Of a stretch of 58,269 nt of DNA, positions 1-11,300 are shown one piece after another. Positions within the stretch are counted from its first letter, which is position 1; each line of letters begins with the position of its first letter. The stretch covers positions 1-58,269 of the forward strand of contig CAILUI010000233.1 in assembly GCA_903837355.1 (NCBI GenBank). The letters are read 5' to 3'. Both the position numbers and the translations under genes were made by a program. The notes beneath the pieces were generated by a model. That model had not been told where the DNA came from. It saw only the letters and a program-made list of their open reading frames with translations, and did not search any database. Source of the DNA: an uncultured Victivallales bacterium. Its GTDB lineage: Bacteria > Verrucomicrobiota > Lentisphaeria > Oligosphaerales > JAFGRS01.

Positions 1-1
1 C

Positions 2-40
2 ACCATCCTCTTCGACGAGCCCGCGCCCATGGCCGGCTGA
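2..40 (+). CDS. C-terminal end of a gene cut by the left edge
   Basis: Frame 2 reads TILFDEPAPMAG and then a TGA at 38-40, so a + strand gene appears to end here. Only twelve residues are visible, which is too little to name a family. The reading is plausible because a non-coding stretch with a promoter-like site follows before the next + strand start. Confidence 0.35.
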   Translation, partial: TILFDEPAPMAG

Positions 41-216
41 CCGCCGGGTTGCTCCGCTCGCGACCCAACCCGTTGGCATACGCCGCCGACGGCGACAACG
101 GTCAACCGGCTCCCCTATCCCCCATTCAGTGACCGGTTACGCGGTGCCCAAGGCGGTTTCAGCGGAGCCACGGTGTTCGGTCGCTGATCGCCGCGCGCCT
201 CAGCGTCGTCTGGGCG

Positions 217-244
217 TTGACCAGCGCCGCCGCGGCGCTATGGT
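217..244 (+). promoter_or_regulatory. Candidate sigma70 promoter of the Gfo/Idh/MocA gene
   Basis: TTGACC (217-222) and TATGGT (239-244) are separated by 16 bp, matching the consensus at 5/6 and 4/6 positions. The predicted start lies about 65 nt before the ATG at 316. The rest of 41-315 shows no gene. Confidence 0.4.
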
Positions 245-315
245 TCGGGGCGGTGGGCCGCTGGCCCGGTGTGATCCTTGGGAGCGTGCACGTGATCTGG
301 CGAGGAGGGACTCCG

Positions 316-1314
316 ATGGTGAAACTTGGCGTGATTGGCTGCGGTGGCATTGCGACCCATCAACTCAGCACGGTCTGGCCGGAGAGTGCCTTCGAGCTGG
401 TCGCAGGCGCCGACATCCGGCCCGAGCAACTGGATAGCTTCCGTGAGAAATTCGGCATGCAGCGCGGCTACGCGGACTACCACGAGCTGCTGCGCGACAG
501 TGCGGTCGAGGCGGTGATGATCTGCACGCCGACCTGGCTGCATGCGGAGATGGCCATCGCCGCCGCGGCGGCCGGCAAGCCGACCTTCCTGCAGAAGCCC
601 ATGGCCATGTGTTCGTACGACTGCTATCGGACCATGCAGGCCTTCGAGAAGGCCGGCGTGGGGCTGCAGATCGGCTTCGTGCGGCGCTTTGACAACGACT
701 GGGGCACCCTCAAGCGCGTGGTCGACTCCGGCGAGTTGGGGCGCCCGCTGGTCTGGCGCCAATTTGCCGGCAGCGCCGCGCCGGCGCGGCCTTTCTTCAT
801 GAACAAGATGGAAGGCGGCGGCCCGATGATCGACGGCATGGTCCACAACTACGACTTCGCCAGCTACTGCTTCGGCGAGCCGGTCTGGGTCAAGTCCAAC
901 CCCGCCAAGATCCGCCTGGACGTCACGGCCTGGGACACGGGCACGGTGCTGATCGGTTTCGAGCATGGCGACCAGGCGGTCGTCTCCTGGACCTGGGGCC
1001 TGCCCGAGGGCGTTCAGACCAGCTCCGCCACCGAGGTCATCGGCCCGAACGGAGTGCTGTTCTTCCCCGGCAGCTTCGACGCCAAGAAGGCTGAAGGCAA
1101 GATCAACCCGCAGACCGAAAGCGCCTATCTGATGCTGCTGAAGGGCGGCGTCGAGAAGGTCATCCCGTTCACACGCAACAACATGTTCAAGGAAGAGCTG
1201 CTGCACTTTGCCGCGTGGGTCGCCGCCAAGACCCCGCCGCGCGTGGGCGCCGACACCGGGCTGCGTTCCACCCGGATCGCGGAGTTCGCCCTTGCCGGCG
1301 GCGGGCTGTTCTGA
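316..1314 (+). CDS. Gfo/Idh/MocA family NAD(P)-dependent oxidoreductase
   Basis: 332 residues, the normal length for this family, which oxidises or reduces sugars, inositols and related polyols in the cytoplasm. The N-terminus MVKLGVIGCGGIA is the Rossmann dinucleotide-binding loop. Around residue 95 the usual EKP motif appears as LQKPMAMC, keeping the catalytic lysine but with Glu replaced by Gln. A conserved MVHNYDFASY segment near residue 178 supplies the expected His. The ATG at 316 is chosen over in-frame starts from 217 because a GAGGAGGG ribosome site ends 5-6 nt before it and the Rossmann fold begins there directly. The substrate cannot be predicted. The gene stands alone, convergent with the DsbD-like gene. 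Confidence 0.92.
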   Translation: MVKLGVIGCGGIATHQLSTVWPESAFELVAGADIRPEQLDSFREKFGMQRGYADYHELLRDSAVEAVMICTPTWLHAEMAIAAAAAGKPTFLQKPMAMCSYDCYRTMQAFEKAGVGLQIGFVRRFDNDWGTLKRVVDSGELGRPLVWRQFAGSAAPARPFFMNKMEGGGPMIDGMVHNYDFASYCFGEPVWVKSNPAKIRLDVTAWDTGTVLIGFEHGDQAVVSWTWGLPEGVQTSSATEVIGPNGVLFFPGSFDAKKAEGKINPQTESAYLMLLKGGVEKVIPFTRNNMFKEELLHFAAWVAAKTPPRVGADTGLRSTRIAEFALAGGGLF

Positions 1315-1411
1315 CGGGGCAGGACGGCGCCGCAGCCATGCGCAAAGAGCATGTCGTGGTCCTGCTTGGGGGGATGCAGTCAGACCTGAAGCTGGTGAGG
1401 ACGCCTAGGTC

Positions 1412-3019
1412 TCAGGGTGCGCGCGGTCGCAGCACGACGTAGGTGGGCAGACCGAGCACGTGGTAGTACTCGAGGGCGCCCTGCACGACCGGGTCGTTGA
1501 CGTCATCGGTCTGGATCGCGATGCGGGCGTAAGCGTCGAGAGCATCGCTGACCGCGGGGTCCTTGAAGGTTGTCTTCTTCATCTTCATGCAACTCTTGCA
1601 GGTCAGTGCCCAGAAGTCCAGGATAACGGGTTGCCGACGCTCAAGGGCTTGGCGTAGGCCAGCCTCGAGGTCGGGGTTCCAGCCGTCGCTGCTGGCGCCG
1701 GCCTCCACCGCGGCGGCGGGGTGGCTGGACTGGGCAGCGAAGAGGCGTACGCTGAGGATGGCGTAGTAGCCGGCGAACAGGAAGATCAGCACGCCGAAGC
1801 TGTGCTTGATGCGGTTCATCCAGTTCCCCGGCCGCGGCAACACCGCTAGGCCGGCGCCGGCTACCGGCCAGGGCAGAGCCATGCCGACCCCCAGCATCAG
1901 CGGCAGTAGCAGGCCGCTGGGGTGGCCCTGAGCGTAGAGGCTGGTGGCCAGCAGCAGGACCCAGATCAGCACCGGCGCCACGCAGGCGCCCGCCAGCAGG
2001 GCGGCAGCCCCGCCCAGCAGGAACACCGCGAACAGGGGCAGTCGCCTGGCCTCGGTACCGGGCAGGCTACCGCGCTGGAAGCGACTGAAGTCCAGCACCA
2101 TAACATCGAACATCGCCAAGCCCAGCCCGACAAAGACACAGGCGATCAGCGCGTTGAACCATGGGCTCGCGTTCAGCGTCCCGAAGCGGGATCCGGTCAG
2201 CACCACGACGATGCCCAGGGCGCCGTAGGCCAGGGCCATCCCGGCACCGTAGGCGGCGCCGCGACTGAAGCCAGACTGCTTCGAGCCGGCCCCCTGCCCG
2301 GCGCCGATGATGGCCAGGTTAATCGGGATCATCGGCAGGACGCAAGGCGTCAGGTTGAGCAGCAGGCCCAGCGGAATGACGATGAGCAGCGCGGCCAGCA
2401 ATCCATAGCGCTCAAACACCCGTTCGAGAAGGTTCGGGCCGGCCACAGTCCCCTGCTCGCTGCCGCGCAACAGGCGTAGGAAATCCCCAGGGGGCATGTA
2501 GCCAGTGCCACTGCCCACCACGGCGAACTGATCCGCCAGGGCGCGCCATCCCGAGGCCTGCCCGGCGGCCACCGGTGCCGTGGGGGCTGCCGCCGGCGCG
2601 GCGGTCGCGCTGTCGCTGCTGCCCACGACTCGCTCCAAACGCTGGGGCATAAAGCAGACGTTCTCGTCGCAGCCCTGGTAGGAGACCGCCACGGTGAGCG
2701 CCTCCTCGCCCAGGCCCTGGACCCCGTAGGTCAGGGTGACGTCGGCGTCGTAGTAGGAGACCTCCTGGTCGAGCATCTCGTCGTGCTTGCGCTTGGCGGG
2801 CGGCGGTGAGATTGGGGTCAGGGTCGCCGTGTCCGGACGCACCACCGCCACCTTCATCATCTCTTCGTAGAGGCTGTGCTGAGCCGGGACACGAAAGCTG
2901 ACGCGCAGCACGGATGGAGGCCCGCGCTGCAGCACCGTTTCGACGGCAAAGGGATCCTGGGCCCGCAGGGTAGCGGCAACGGCCAGAAACGCCAGTACGG
3001 TAAACAGGTAACGCTGCAT
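1412..3019 (-). CDS. dsbD: DsbD-like thiol:disulfide interchange protein
   Basis: 535 residues that move reducing equivalents from cytoplasmic thioredoxin across the inner membrane. In order: a signal peptide (MQRYLFTVLAFLAVAATLRA); a periplasmic DsbD-alpha-like domain to about residue 180 with its cysteine pair in YQGCDENVCFMPQ; a multi-helix CcdA-like membrane domain (about 205-430) with the key cysteines in LNLTPCVLPMIP and LLAGACVAPVL; and a C-terminal thioredoxin-like domain with CKSC in DFWALTCKSCMKMKK. All three redox-active pairs are present, so it should be functional. A purine-rich GGGGAAGG site precedes the ATG. It is last in a run of - strand secreted-protein genes, 220 bp after the twin-SGNH gene. 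Confidence 0.93.
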   Translation of the reverse strand: MQRYLFTVLAFLAVAATLRAQDPFAVETVLQRGPPSVLRVSFRVPAQHSLYEEMMKVAVVRPDTATLTPISPPPAKRKHDEMLDQEVSYYDADVTLTYGVQGLGEEALTVAVSYQGCDENVCFMPQRLERVVGSSDSATAAPAAAPTAPVAAGQASGWRALADQFAVVGSGTGYMPPGDFLRLLRGSEQGTVAGPNLLERVFERYGLLAALLIVIPLGLLLNLTPCVLPMIPINLAIIGAGQGAGSKQSGFSRGAAYGAGMALAYGALGIVVVLTGSRFGTLNASPWFNALIACVFVGLGLAMFDVMVLDFSRFQRGSLPGTEARRLPLFAVFLLGGAAALLAGACVAPVLIWVLLLATSLYAQGHPSGLLLPLMLGVGMALPWPVAGAGLAVLPRPGNWMNRIKHSFGVLIFLFAGYYAILSVRLFAAQSSHPAAAVEAGASSDGWNPDLEAGLRQALERRQPVILDFWALTCKSCMKMKKTTFKDPAVSDALDAYARIAIQTDDVNDPVVQGALEYYHVLGLPTYVVLRPRAP

Positions 3020-3238
3020 GCTTCGCCTTCCCCCTCGATCACGCTGAACACCGCAGAGCGCCGTTTCCTAGTAGACTGCCCGGCTCCCCCGCTGCTTGGA
3101 CCACACCGTAGCCCGTGCAGTTCCGCTGCGCTGTCAGACGCAAGGGAAGCGCCGCCGGGGCGGCCACCGCCACACGCGCCAGAACCGCACGCCACCGCCC
3201 GCGAGTAAGAGCCCACGCACCGTCGCCCGCCTCCACGC

Positions 3239-5119
3239 CTACTCCCGAAACCAGGCCTCCAACAGGCGACCGATGATCTGGCACCCGCGCTCGTTGGCGT
3301 GCACGGAATCGCCCATGAACCAGCCGTAGGTCTTGCCGCTCTCCTGGATGTACGCCCACCACGGACCCGTCAGGTCGAAGAAGGCGCAGTTCTCCTCGGC
3401 CGCAACCTTCTGCAGGGCATAGCGGAAGTTGCTGGTCGTGGTGTCGATGTCACGCGTGTATGTGCGGATATGCTCGTCGCCTATCGCGCCGAAGACCGGG
3501 GTCAGCAGCAGGACTTCCGTGTCCGGCTTGCGGGCGCGGACCTGCTTGACCACCAAGCGCACCGCCTCGGCGTCGCCGCGGTTGGAGATGCCGCCGATCA
3601 GCAGCAGGTCCGGATTGTGCTTCAGAACGTACTCCTCGACGCGGTTGTCCTCCTGGTAGTAGGTACAGCCCGTCGAACTGCGCAGCGAGGCGATCTTGGC
3701 GATCTTGCACCTCGGGTAGTCCCGCATGAGCAACAGTTCGAACGCAGAGGCGGAGGTGTTGCCCATGATGCTGTCACCGAGCAGTACCAGGCGCAGTTCG
3801 CCGCCGTCGCGGAGCTTGCTCATCGTCTTGGGAATCGCCGTAAAGCGGCCCGCGGGAGGGCGATAGACAAGGGGATCCATAGCCGCGTAGATCGCGTCAA
3901 TCCGCTCGAGAGGGTCCTTGCCAGCGAAGGCATCGGCGACACTGCCGTTGAGCAGGAATCCACCGAGCCGTACCGTTCCGGAAGTGGCGACCTTCAGGAC
4001 GAGTTCATGCTCAGTCTTGCGGTCCAGCCCCCTGGCCAGCGACAGCGGGCGCAGGGTCGGTCCGGCGACGCCTGCCGGTGCTGCGAGCTTCTGGAATCCA
4101 GCGCCGTCGACGGCGTATTCGAGCACGGCGCTATCCTGGTCGACGACGTCGAGGATGCCGATCTCCGACCCCGTGAACTTCAGGGTCAGCCCGGCACCGG
4201 CCGCGCTGGAGACGAGCAGATGACGGAATGGGCCGATCGGGCTTGCCTGCCCGGACCGCCAACTGCCAGACTGCCGCACCTGCGGGTCATCGTAGGCGAC
4301 AATGCAGCCGCGATCGTCTGTCTCCGGGAACAGTGGTGGCGGGAGAACGTAGGCCGTGGGCTGCTCGGGAACAGGGTTGGCAGCCAGCAGCGCCTCGGTG
4401 AACGCCGCCACTGCTTCAGCGTAGATCCGGGCGCCGGCGTCGGTTGGATTGATGCCGTCGGCGGAGAACTCCGCGAAGGGGATCTCGCCGGCGAGGATGC
4501 GGTCCGCGGCGACCTTGGCCAGGTTCAGACTGGGGATGCCGTAGTGATCGGCAATCTGCTCGCTGACCGCGATGTACGCGGGCGTTTTGCCCTCCTTATA
4601 CGCCTGCAGCATCTCCGGGGTCAGCGTGTAGACGAGGATGCGGCTGTGTGTGGCGCGATAGAGCGTGATCTGCCGCACCAGCCCTTCGAGCGAGAGCTTG
4701 GCCTGCTCGATGTCGACGCATCGGTCGTCCACCGCAAAATCCAGGATCGCCAGGTGGCCGCTGCAGATGACCTCGCCGAAGACCGCCTGTCCCCGGCTGC
4801 AGCGGAACTGGCCGAACCAACTGCCGCCCGGCTGGCAGTGGCGGGTCTCGATCATGGCGGCGTCCGGGAACGAGGTCTTGAGCCCCTTGATCAACTGAGC
4901 GGAGTACCGCAGCCCCTGGTCCTGCAGGCCGGTGCCGGCCAGAACGGAGTTACCGATGAAGAACAGGTACTGGTTGCCGACCGTGTCTGCCTTGAAGTAG
5001 TACTGGCTGTTGGGGATACCGCCGCGGACCTGGTAGAAATCCGCCGCTGCCGCCGTCCAGGCCGTACTCGCTAGCGCCAGACTGCAGGAGACCAGGCGCG
5101 TGACGCAGGTTGAGGCCAT
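3239..5119 (-). CDS. Secreted protein with two SGNH/GDSL hydrolase-like domains
   Basis: 626 residues with an N-terminal signal peptide (hydrophobic run ending AWTAAAA). Domain 1 (about 50-245) has the block I serine in FIGNSVLAGTG, but its block V reads SADGINPTDAG, so the catalytic His of the DxxH motif is Asn and GDS has become GNS. A beta-rich linker (about 275-400) may bind carbohydrate. Domain 2 (about 430-626) looks intact: LLGDSIMGN, the GGISNRG block and MGDSVHANERG. SGNH enzymes of this type remove acyl groups from polysaccharides or lipids; the real substrate is unknown. A GAGGAG site lies just upstream of the ATG. Neighbours are the giant VIT lipoprotein and the DsbD-like protein. 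Confidence 0.82.
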   Translation of the reverse strand: MASTCVTRLVSCSLALASTAWTAAAADFYQVRGGIPNSQYYFKADTVGNQYLFFIGNSVLAGTGLQDQGLRYSAQLIKGLKTSFPDAAMIETRHCQPGGSWFGQFRCSRGQAVFGEVICSGHLAILDFAVDDRCVDIEQAKLSLEGLVRQITLYRATHSRILVYTLTPEMLQAYKEGKTPAYIAVSEQIADHYGIPSLNLAKVAADRILAGEIPFAEFSADGINPTDAGARIYAEAVAAFTEALLAANPVPEQPTAYVLPPPLFPETDDRGCIVAYDDPQVRQSGSWRSGQASPIGPFRHLLVSSAAGAGLTLKFTGSEIGILDVVDQDSAVLEYAVDGAGFQKLAAPAGVAGPTLRPLSLARGLDRKTEHELVLKVATSGTVRLGGFLLNGSVADAFAGKDPLERIDAIYAAMDPLVYRPPAGRFTAIPKTMSKLRDGGELRLVLLGDSIMGNTSASAFELLLMRDYPRCKIAKIASLRSSTGCTYYQEDNRVEEYVLKHNPDLLLIGGISNRGDAEAVRLVVKQVRARKPDTEVLLLTPVFGAIGDEHIRTYTRDIDTTTSNFRYALQKVAAEENCAFFDLTGPWWAYIQESGKTYGWFMGDSVHANERGCQIIGRLLEAWFRE

Positions 5120-5318
5120 CGGTACTCCTCTGTGCTGTTCCTACCCCCGATGCCGGTCACGCCAACGAACAGGCGCCGCCCCGCTTCGCCCTCTCTTCGG
5201 CATGCCGCGGCTCAGTTGGCGTGCGATTCGCACTGCGCGATGCCCCCCCGGTCGCCAGACTTCGCGCCTAATCTAATCCTCCTTACCCTCCCAGCGCGCC
5301 GCGCCGTGCAGTTCCGCG

Positions 5319-8300
5319 TCAGGGCACGCCGAGGTCGCGCCCGAGCGCCTCGATCGCGGTCCTGCTGTCCGCCTCCAGGCCCGGGTCCGCCAGCGCCCTC
5401 CGGCAGACCTCTGCCGCTGCTTCCGGACGGCCGCCGTCGCGGTACGAGGCGACCAATCCCTCGACGAGCGGCAGACGGGCGGGCTGTGTTTTCTGGAAAC
5501 GGGCAGTCAGGGAATGCAGGGCCAGAGCGTCCTGGAAGAGCCGTGCGGAGTCCGCGAAGCGTCGGCACCCAAGGCAGGTATCGGCCAGGCGCGTCACCGC
5601 CGCGAGCCGGCGCGTGTCAAGGCGCTGCAGTGCGGCTTCCGTGACGGCGAGGGCACGGGTGAAGCCCGCCTCGTCGCCGCTCGTTGCGAGGGCTTTGAGC
5701 CAGACGATCTGGGCATCCAGGGCCGGGGACTGGTCCCGCTGCCAGGGTTCGATCCTGACGTCCGCGAGGTCACTGGCCAGTTGACGGGCCAGGGCGGCCG
5801 CCGCGGGTGCGTCACCGGCCGCCAGCGTCATCTGCGCCCGTGCCAGGCGCCCGACCGAGTCGAGCCGACCGCGCGCGTCGGCCAGCGCCAGCAGCGCTGC
5901 CGCGCGCTCGGGTAGCCCCAACTCGTCCGCGAGGTAGTAGGCGGCCTGCGTGGCCACAAAGCCGTCCTCTGGATGGGCCTGGGCCTCGGCCTCGGCAGTG
6001 GCCGCAAAGGTGGGCACGAGGTCATCGCGGAACAGGGCTCCGGCACGTTGGTAGTAGAGTTCGGGGGTCCAGGCGTTACGGTCGCAGTGCAGGAATCCCC
6101 GGAGTTCCCGCAGCGCCAGGGCGTCCAGGCTGCGACCTAGCTCGGCGTCCGGCCCGACCTCGGCCTTCCAGGCCATGATGACCTCGGCGTGCTCGGCCCA
6201 GCCGGGTCTCCCGAGGTAGCGCAGATGGGGTGGTTCCGTCTCGATCCACGTGGTTAGGTAGTCCAGTGCCGGCCGGGCGCCGAGGAGGTCATGCCGAGTC
6301 GTGGCCACGGCCGTGATCACGTCCTGAACCTGGTTTCCGGCCACCTCGCCGACGAGCAGGCCCGGGAGCGCTTGGCAGAATGCGTCGAGATGCTCGGCAA
6401 CGCCTGCGCACCCGGCCTGCCGGGCCGCCTTGTGCAGGGCGCAGAGGAGTTCCGCCAGTCTGACGAAGTGCGGGCCGGCGGCAGCGTCCAGAAGGGCGCG
6501 CAGTTGGCGCTGCGCGTTGTCGTAGAGTGGCTGTCCACTGCCGGCTTCCAGGCTCACACCCTGGCCCAGGGCCTCGCCCCAGAGCGCCGCGAGGCCCTCC
6601 TCGAAGCGGGCCCGTTCCGGCGCCCCTTCGGCTCGCGCCAGGCGCGTCTGCAGGACTCTCTCGCAGTGCTGAAACTGGCCGGTCGCCCGCAGGCGCCCCG
6701 TCAGCGAGTTCAGGATGGGATCGCTGCTGGCGGCAAAGCCCTGGTCGGGCAGAGGCAGTGCCAAGGCGCCCTCGAGGACCGTCAGGGCTTCCTCGCGACG
6801 ACCATAGTCCCAGAGCAGGTTGGCATGGGACAGGCAGAACTCGCGCCACGATGGCGCCCGAGCGAGAGCAGGATCGGCCAGGAGCAGGCTGAGCCAGTCG
6901 GCCTGTGCCTGGCGTAAGGGCCCCTCGGCGACCTTTCCCCACTCCAGCAGCAGCCTGGCCAGCGCCTCCAGGCTACCCCGTTCGCGCGCCACCACAGCGG
7001 CGCGCTCGAGCCGGGGACCGGCCTGGCCCGCTGCCGTCGGGACCGGCGGGCCCACAGCGGCCAGCCACGGCAGGCAGGCGAGTTCCAGCACGTCGGCCGT
7101 GATCGCCCGCTCGCCGTGCAGTTGCGGGCGGGCCTCCCGTAGGCTGGCGGCAAGAGCCGTGACCGCGGCCTCATCGTTAAGCCGGGCGAGGAGGCTCTGC
7201 ACTGCCCTGGCCACGACGAAGGGATCCGGCAGATCCGCCTCACGCAGCAACTCGGGCACCACGGTCAGCAAGCGCGGGTCGCGGTTCCGCCGGTAGGCGG
7301 CCTCCAGGCTGCCAAGCGCGTGCAGAACCAGCCTCGGGCCGTTACGCGCCAGGCAAAGTAGCACGTCACGAGTCTCGGCCGCGGTCAGGGCGAGGTCGGT
7401 GTCGGGGTCGTCGGCCTTGAGCAGGCCATCGAGATCCTGGACGGGCAGGCGACTGAAGTCCGGGCGCGCCGGGGTGGCCAGGCCGACCTGCCCGTCGTTG
7501 TCGCTGGCGGTCAGCAGGCGCCAGGCGCTGAGCAGGCGGGCTTCACGGCCGGGCAAGCCGAAGGGCTCCGCCGCGACCTCGAACTGGGCAATCGCCTCGA
7601 CGAGCCGGTCCTGTCGGGCCAGGCAGTAGCCCAGGGCGATGCGCCAGGTCGGCTCGGCCGGGTCGTCCTGCACCCAACTCGCCAACGCGGTCTCCAGTTC
7701 CTGCCCACGGTCCAGAACCAGCAGCAGGCTCAACTGGTGCAGCCTCCAGACGCGGGTTTCGGGCCCGCGGGCGCTGGCGTCGGCGAGGTAGGCAAGGAGC
7801 GCCGCGGTGTGCGCGGGTGGAACGCGGTTCGCCAGGCAGAGCCGCTTGAGTACGGTCAACCGTTGCGCCGCGGGAAGGGCAGCGAGCCAGGCTGTGGGGG
7901 CAGCCGTAGAAGGCGCCGCAGGGCCGAGTTCCCGCCGGCACTCCGCAGCCAGGTTCTCGGGGGTGCTCTCGCTCAGGAGTTCCTGCCACTGGCGCTCCAG
8001 ATCGAGCCAGGGCCGGAGCGTTTCCGCGGCCCGACTCGCCTGCCGTCGCAGGCGCGCGGCGACCTCGATTCGAGCCTCGTTCAAGGCGGCCAGGCGGGCG
8101 GCGTCCGGGTCGGTGTCGACCAGGCGGGCGGTGACGAGGTCGCGGTTCAGGCGCCGGGCGAAGCGGGACTGGACCATGGCGTCCACGGCGCTGGCCAGCG
8201 CGCTCAGGCGCGCCGCCGGGTCGCACGCGGCTCCCGCCGGAGATTCCATATCGGCGGCCCGTGTTAGCGCCTCGTCTTCCTCGGCCTCGCCCAGGCCCTC

Positions 8301-11300
8301 CTTGCGGATCCGCTCGCTGGAGGCGCGAGCGGCGGCCCCTGGACTGACCTCGGCAGCGGGCGCTGGTGTGCTCGGCGCTGCGGCCTGTGCCAGCCAGGCA
8401 GCCTCGAACCTGGCACGGTGCTCCCAGTGGGCGAAGCCGGTGAACTGCTGGATGCTCGCCGCGACCCCAGCGCAGTCAGGGCGCTGCAGCGCGGCCAGGC
8501 CAGCCGTGAGGAGCAGATCGCTGAGGGGGCTCTCCACCACGTGGCTTACCGCCATCTCCTGCGGGCCAACGGCAGCGTAGTGCACCGCGGCGCGGGCTTC
8601 GGCGTGCGCGAGAGCGGACAGGGGCGCGTCGGCGCAGACCCGGCGCAGCCAGGCAGCGGCCAGGTCGCGGGCCTCCTGATCACGCCCCACGTGCACCATT
8701 GCCTGCAGGTAGAGCCAGTGTCCCTGCTCGAGCCGTCCCTCGACGGTCCTGTCGGCTGGGGCTTCCTGGGCCACCGCGGTTTCGGCCGCCTGCTGCCGCC
8801 ACGCCTCGAGCAACGCCAGGGCGGCAGTCGGACGCCCCTCGCGGAGTTGCGCCTCGCAGTAGGATAGCAGCCTGTCTTCTGCGTCGGGATCAGCGCGCGA
8901 TGCCGACAGGCAATGCTGGCGCACCCACGTATCCTGTGCCGCCGCATCGCTCCGGTATAGCGGGAGGCGCCCGGGGTCGGGCATGCCGTAGGCAAAGGGC
9001 CCCGCAAAGCTCTCCGGCCTGGCCGCGATCAGGTCCGCCTGTCGCATCGCGCCGGCTTCTGCATCACGCCCCGCGGCCGCCAGGGCCTCGATGCGGAAAC
9101 GCCGCACCATGCGTCCCGTCCCGAGCCATTCCGGTTGACGGGCGAAGACAGGCGCCAGGGCCTCGAGCAGGCGTAGGCGGTCCTCGCCGGCAACGGCCTG
9201 TCGCGAGTATCCGAACCAGGCCACCGCCAGCGCCAACTCGTCGGTTTGCGGATGCTCGACCAAGCGCTGCACCCGACCGAGGCAGGTGTTCAGCCAGACG
9301 CCAGTGCCCTGGGTGCCGCGCAGCACGGCGGCGCTGGCCTCCTCGAGGGCCAGTTCGGGGACCCCGGCCCGGCGCAAGGCGACACTCTGCTCATCGGCCC
9401 GCGACCACTGGGCAGTATCGATGAAGTGCCGCAGTAGAGCATAGCGTTGCGGCACGCTCGGAGAGCCCTCCCGCCAGGCCGCGATCAGCTCCCGCCGGGA
9501 GGCACTCGGAGTCGGCAGTACCAGGCACGCACTGCGGGCGGCAAGCGCCTCGTCCCACTGTGCGTCGAAGGCTGCCGGGGCGACGGCGCTGACTGCAAGC
9601 GTCGTCTGCTGGACCAGAGCGCCCTCGCGGTTACGCTGCTGGATCCGCCTGGGCCACCAACAGCCAGCCGTCTCGACGATGTCCTCGTGCAGCGTGGGAG
9701 GGTACGCGCCGAGCGGCCCCAGCTGCGCATCCTGGTATTCCAAAATAACCCGGCGCGCGCCGTCGATCAGGAACGCGTAACCGCCCCAGACGTACTGAAT
9801 GGCCAGCCGGAGCCGGCCGTCCGGCAGTCGCTCCACGGTCGCAGTGCTCCCCAGGACAGCAGGCAACGTCAGATCCGCAAACAGACCCGTCAGCACCGGC
9901 GCCGGACAGCTCAGCGCGTCCTCGGGCAACGCCGGGCGGCTTGCGCCGAGGCCTCGGGACGGGACGAGCACGCCGCGCTCCTCGGGCGTACACCACTGCA
10001 CCGAACTAGGCTGATTCGACGATGCGTCCGTTGAGCGGGTGTCCTGAACCAGGAGCCAGCGGCCGGGAGCCAGCAGCAGGCGACAGCGCAGTTCCCGGAA
10101 CTTGACCCCGAGCCGTTCGTCCCAGGCCTCGAGGACCGTCTCGACCAGGACCGGTCCCGTCAGCCGCGGCAGGCAGAGGAGGTCGCGGCTCAACGCGCGG
10201 ACCTCGTCGGGGTAGCGCGTCTCCGGAGCCCGCGGCGGTTCCAGGACGCGGGCCATGGGCTCCGTCAGCCGGCGGCTGCCCAGCAACCAGGCTTCGCCCC
10301 GTGGCAGGCCCAGCAGCTCGCCCGCCGGCGGCGGTGGTTCCTGCCAGTTGGCGACGTTCCCAGCGCCCAGCTTGTCGATCTGTGCCGGCGGCGGTCCGGG
10401 CAGCGCTTCCGGACGCGGCGGGGCCGCTGCCGGCAGGGGCAGTGTCAGCGCCTGGGCCACGGCGCGGTCCATCTCCTCCCAGGCGGTCACCGCTGCCAAC
10501 AGCCGCAGTTCGCGGTGCAGGGTCTGAGGCAGGTCGTGGGTGACGATCCTGGGACAGCCAGGCGGTGGCCCGTCAAGCCGATTCCAGGCCCAGGCTTCGA
10601 GGTCACCGGAAGCCTGGCCGAGGCTCAGGGCGCTGGTCACGTACGCCGTCTCGTCGCGGAACTTGAACAGCGGCCGCAGAGCATCGAGGCGGAACTCGCG
10701 CCAGGCCGTGTCGGCGACGCGCGCCTGTTGCCGCAGGGTGTCGAGGCGGGCCCGCTCTCTGCCCTCGGCGAAGAACCAGGCGCCATCGCTGGGCCGCCAT
10801 CGCCGCGGCCGTGCGGGCGAGCGGTCCTGACCGAGGCCGCCGCCGCCCGCCGCCGGATCGGCGACGAGGAACGTGGTGTAGGGGGTCAGCACGGCGTACT
10901 CCTCGGACAGTGCCACGATCTCAGCCACGCGGTCCTCGGACTGCGGTTGGCTCAGCAAGGCCTCCAAGTGTCGCTGCGCCCAGAGCCGGGGGATGAAGGA
11001 TGGACCGCCCGCCGCGGCCTCGCGATGCAGACGCGCCTCGAGGTGCACGGGCTGGCCGCCGCGGTGGCCGTGGACGACCAGCGTTGTGGCCGCGTCGCCG
11101 GCCGGGGGTTGGTAGCGCCCGACCACGACCAGTTGCCCGCCTGGCGCCAGGTCCGGCAGGGTCTGCGGGTACACCGCGGCAAGCGACAGACCACTCGGCT
11201 CCAAGCGCAGGCCGGTGAGGGGCTCCGGCGGCGTTGTGGAACTCGCCGCCACGTCGTCAGCCGACCGCACCAGTAACAGGAAGGTACCATCGCCCTGCGC

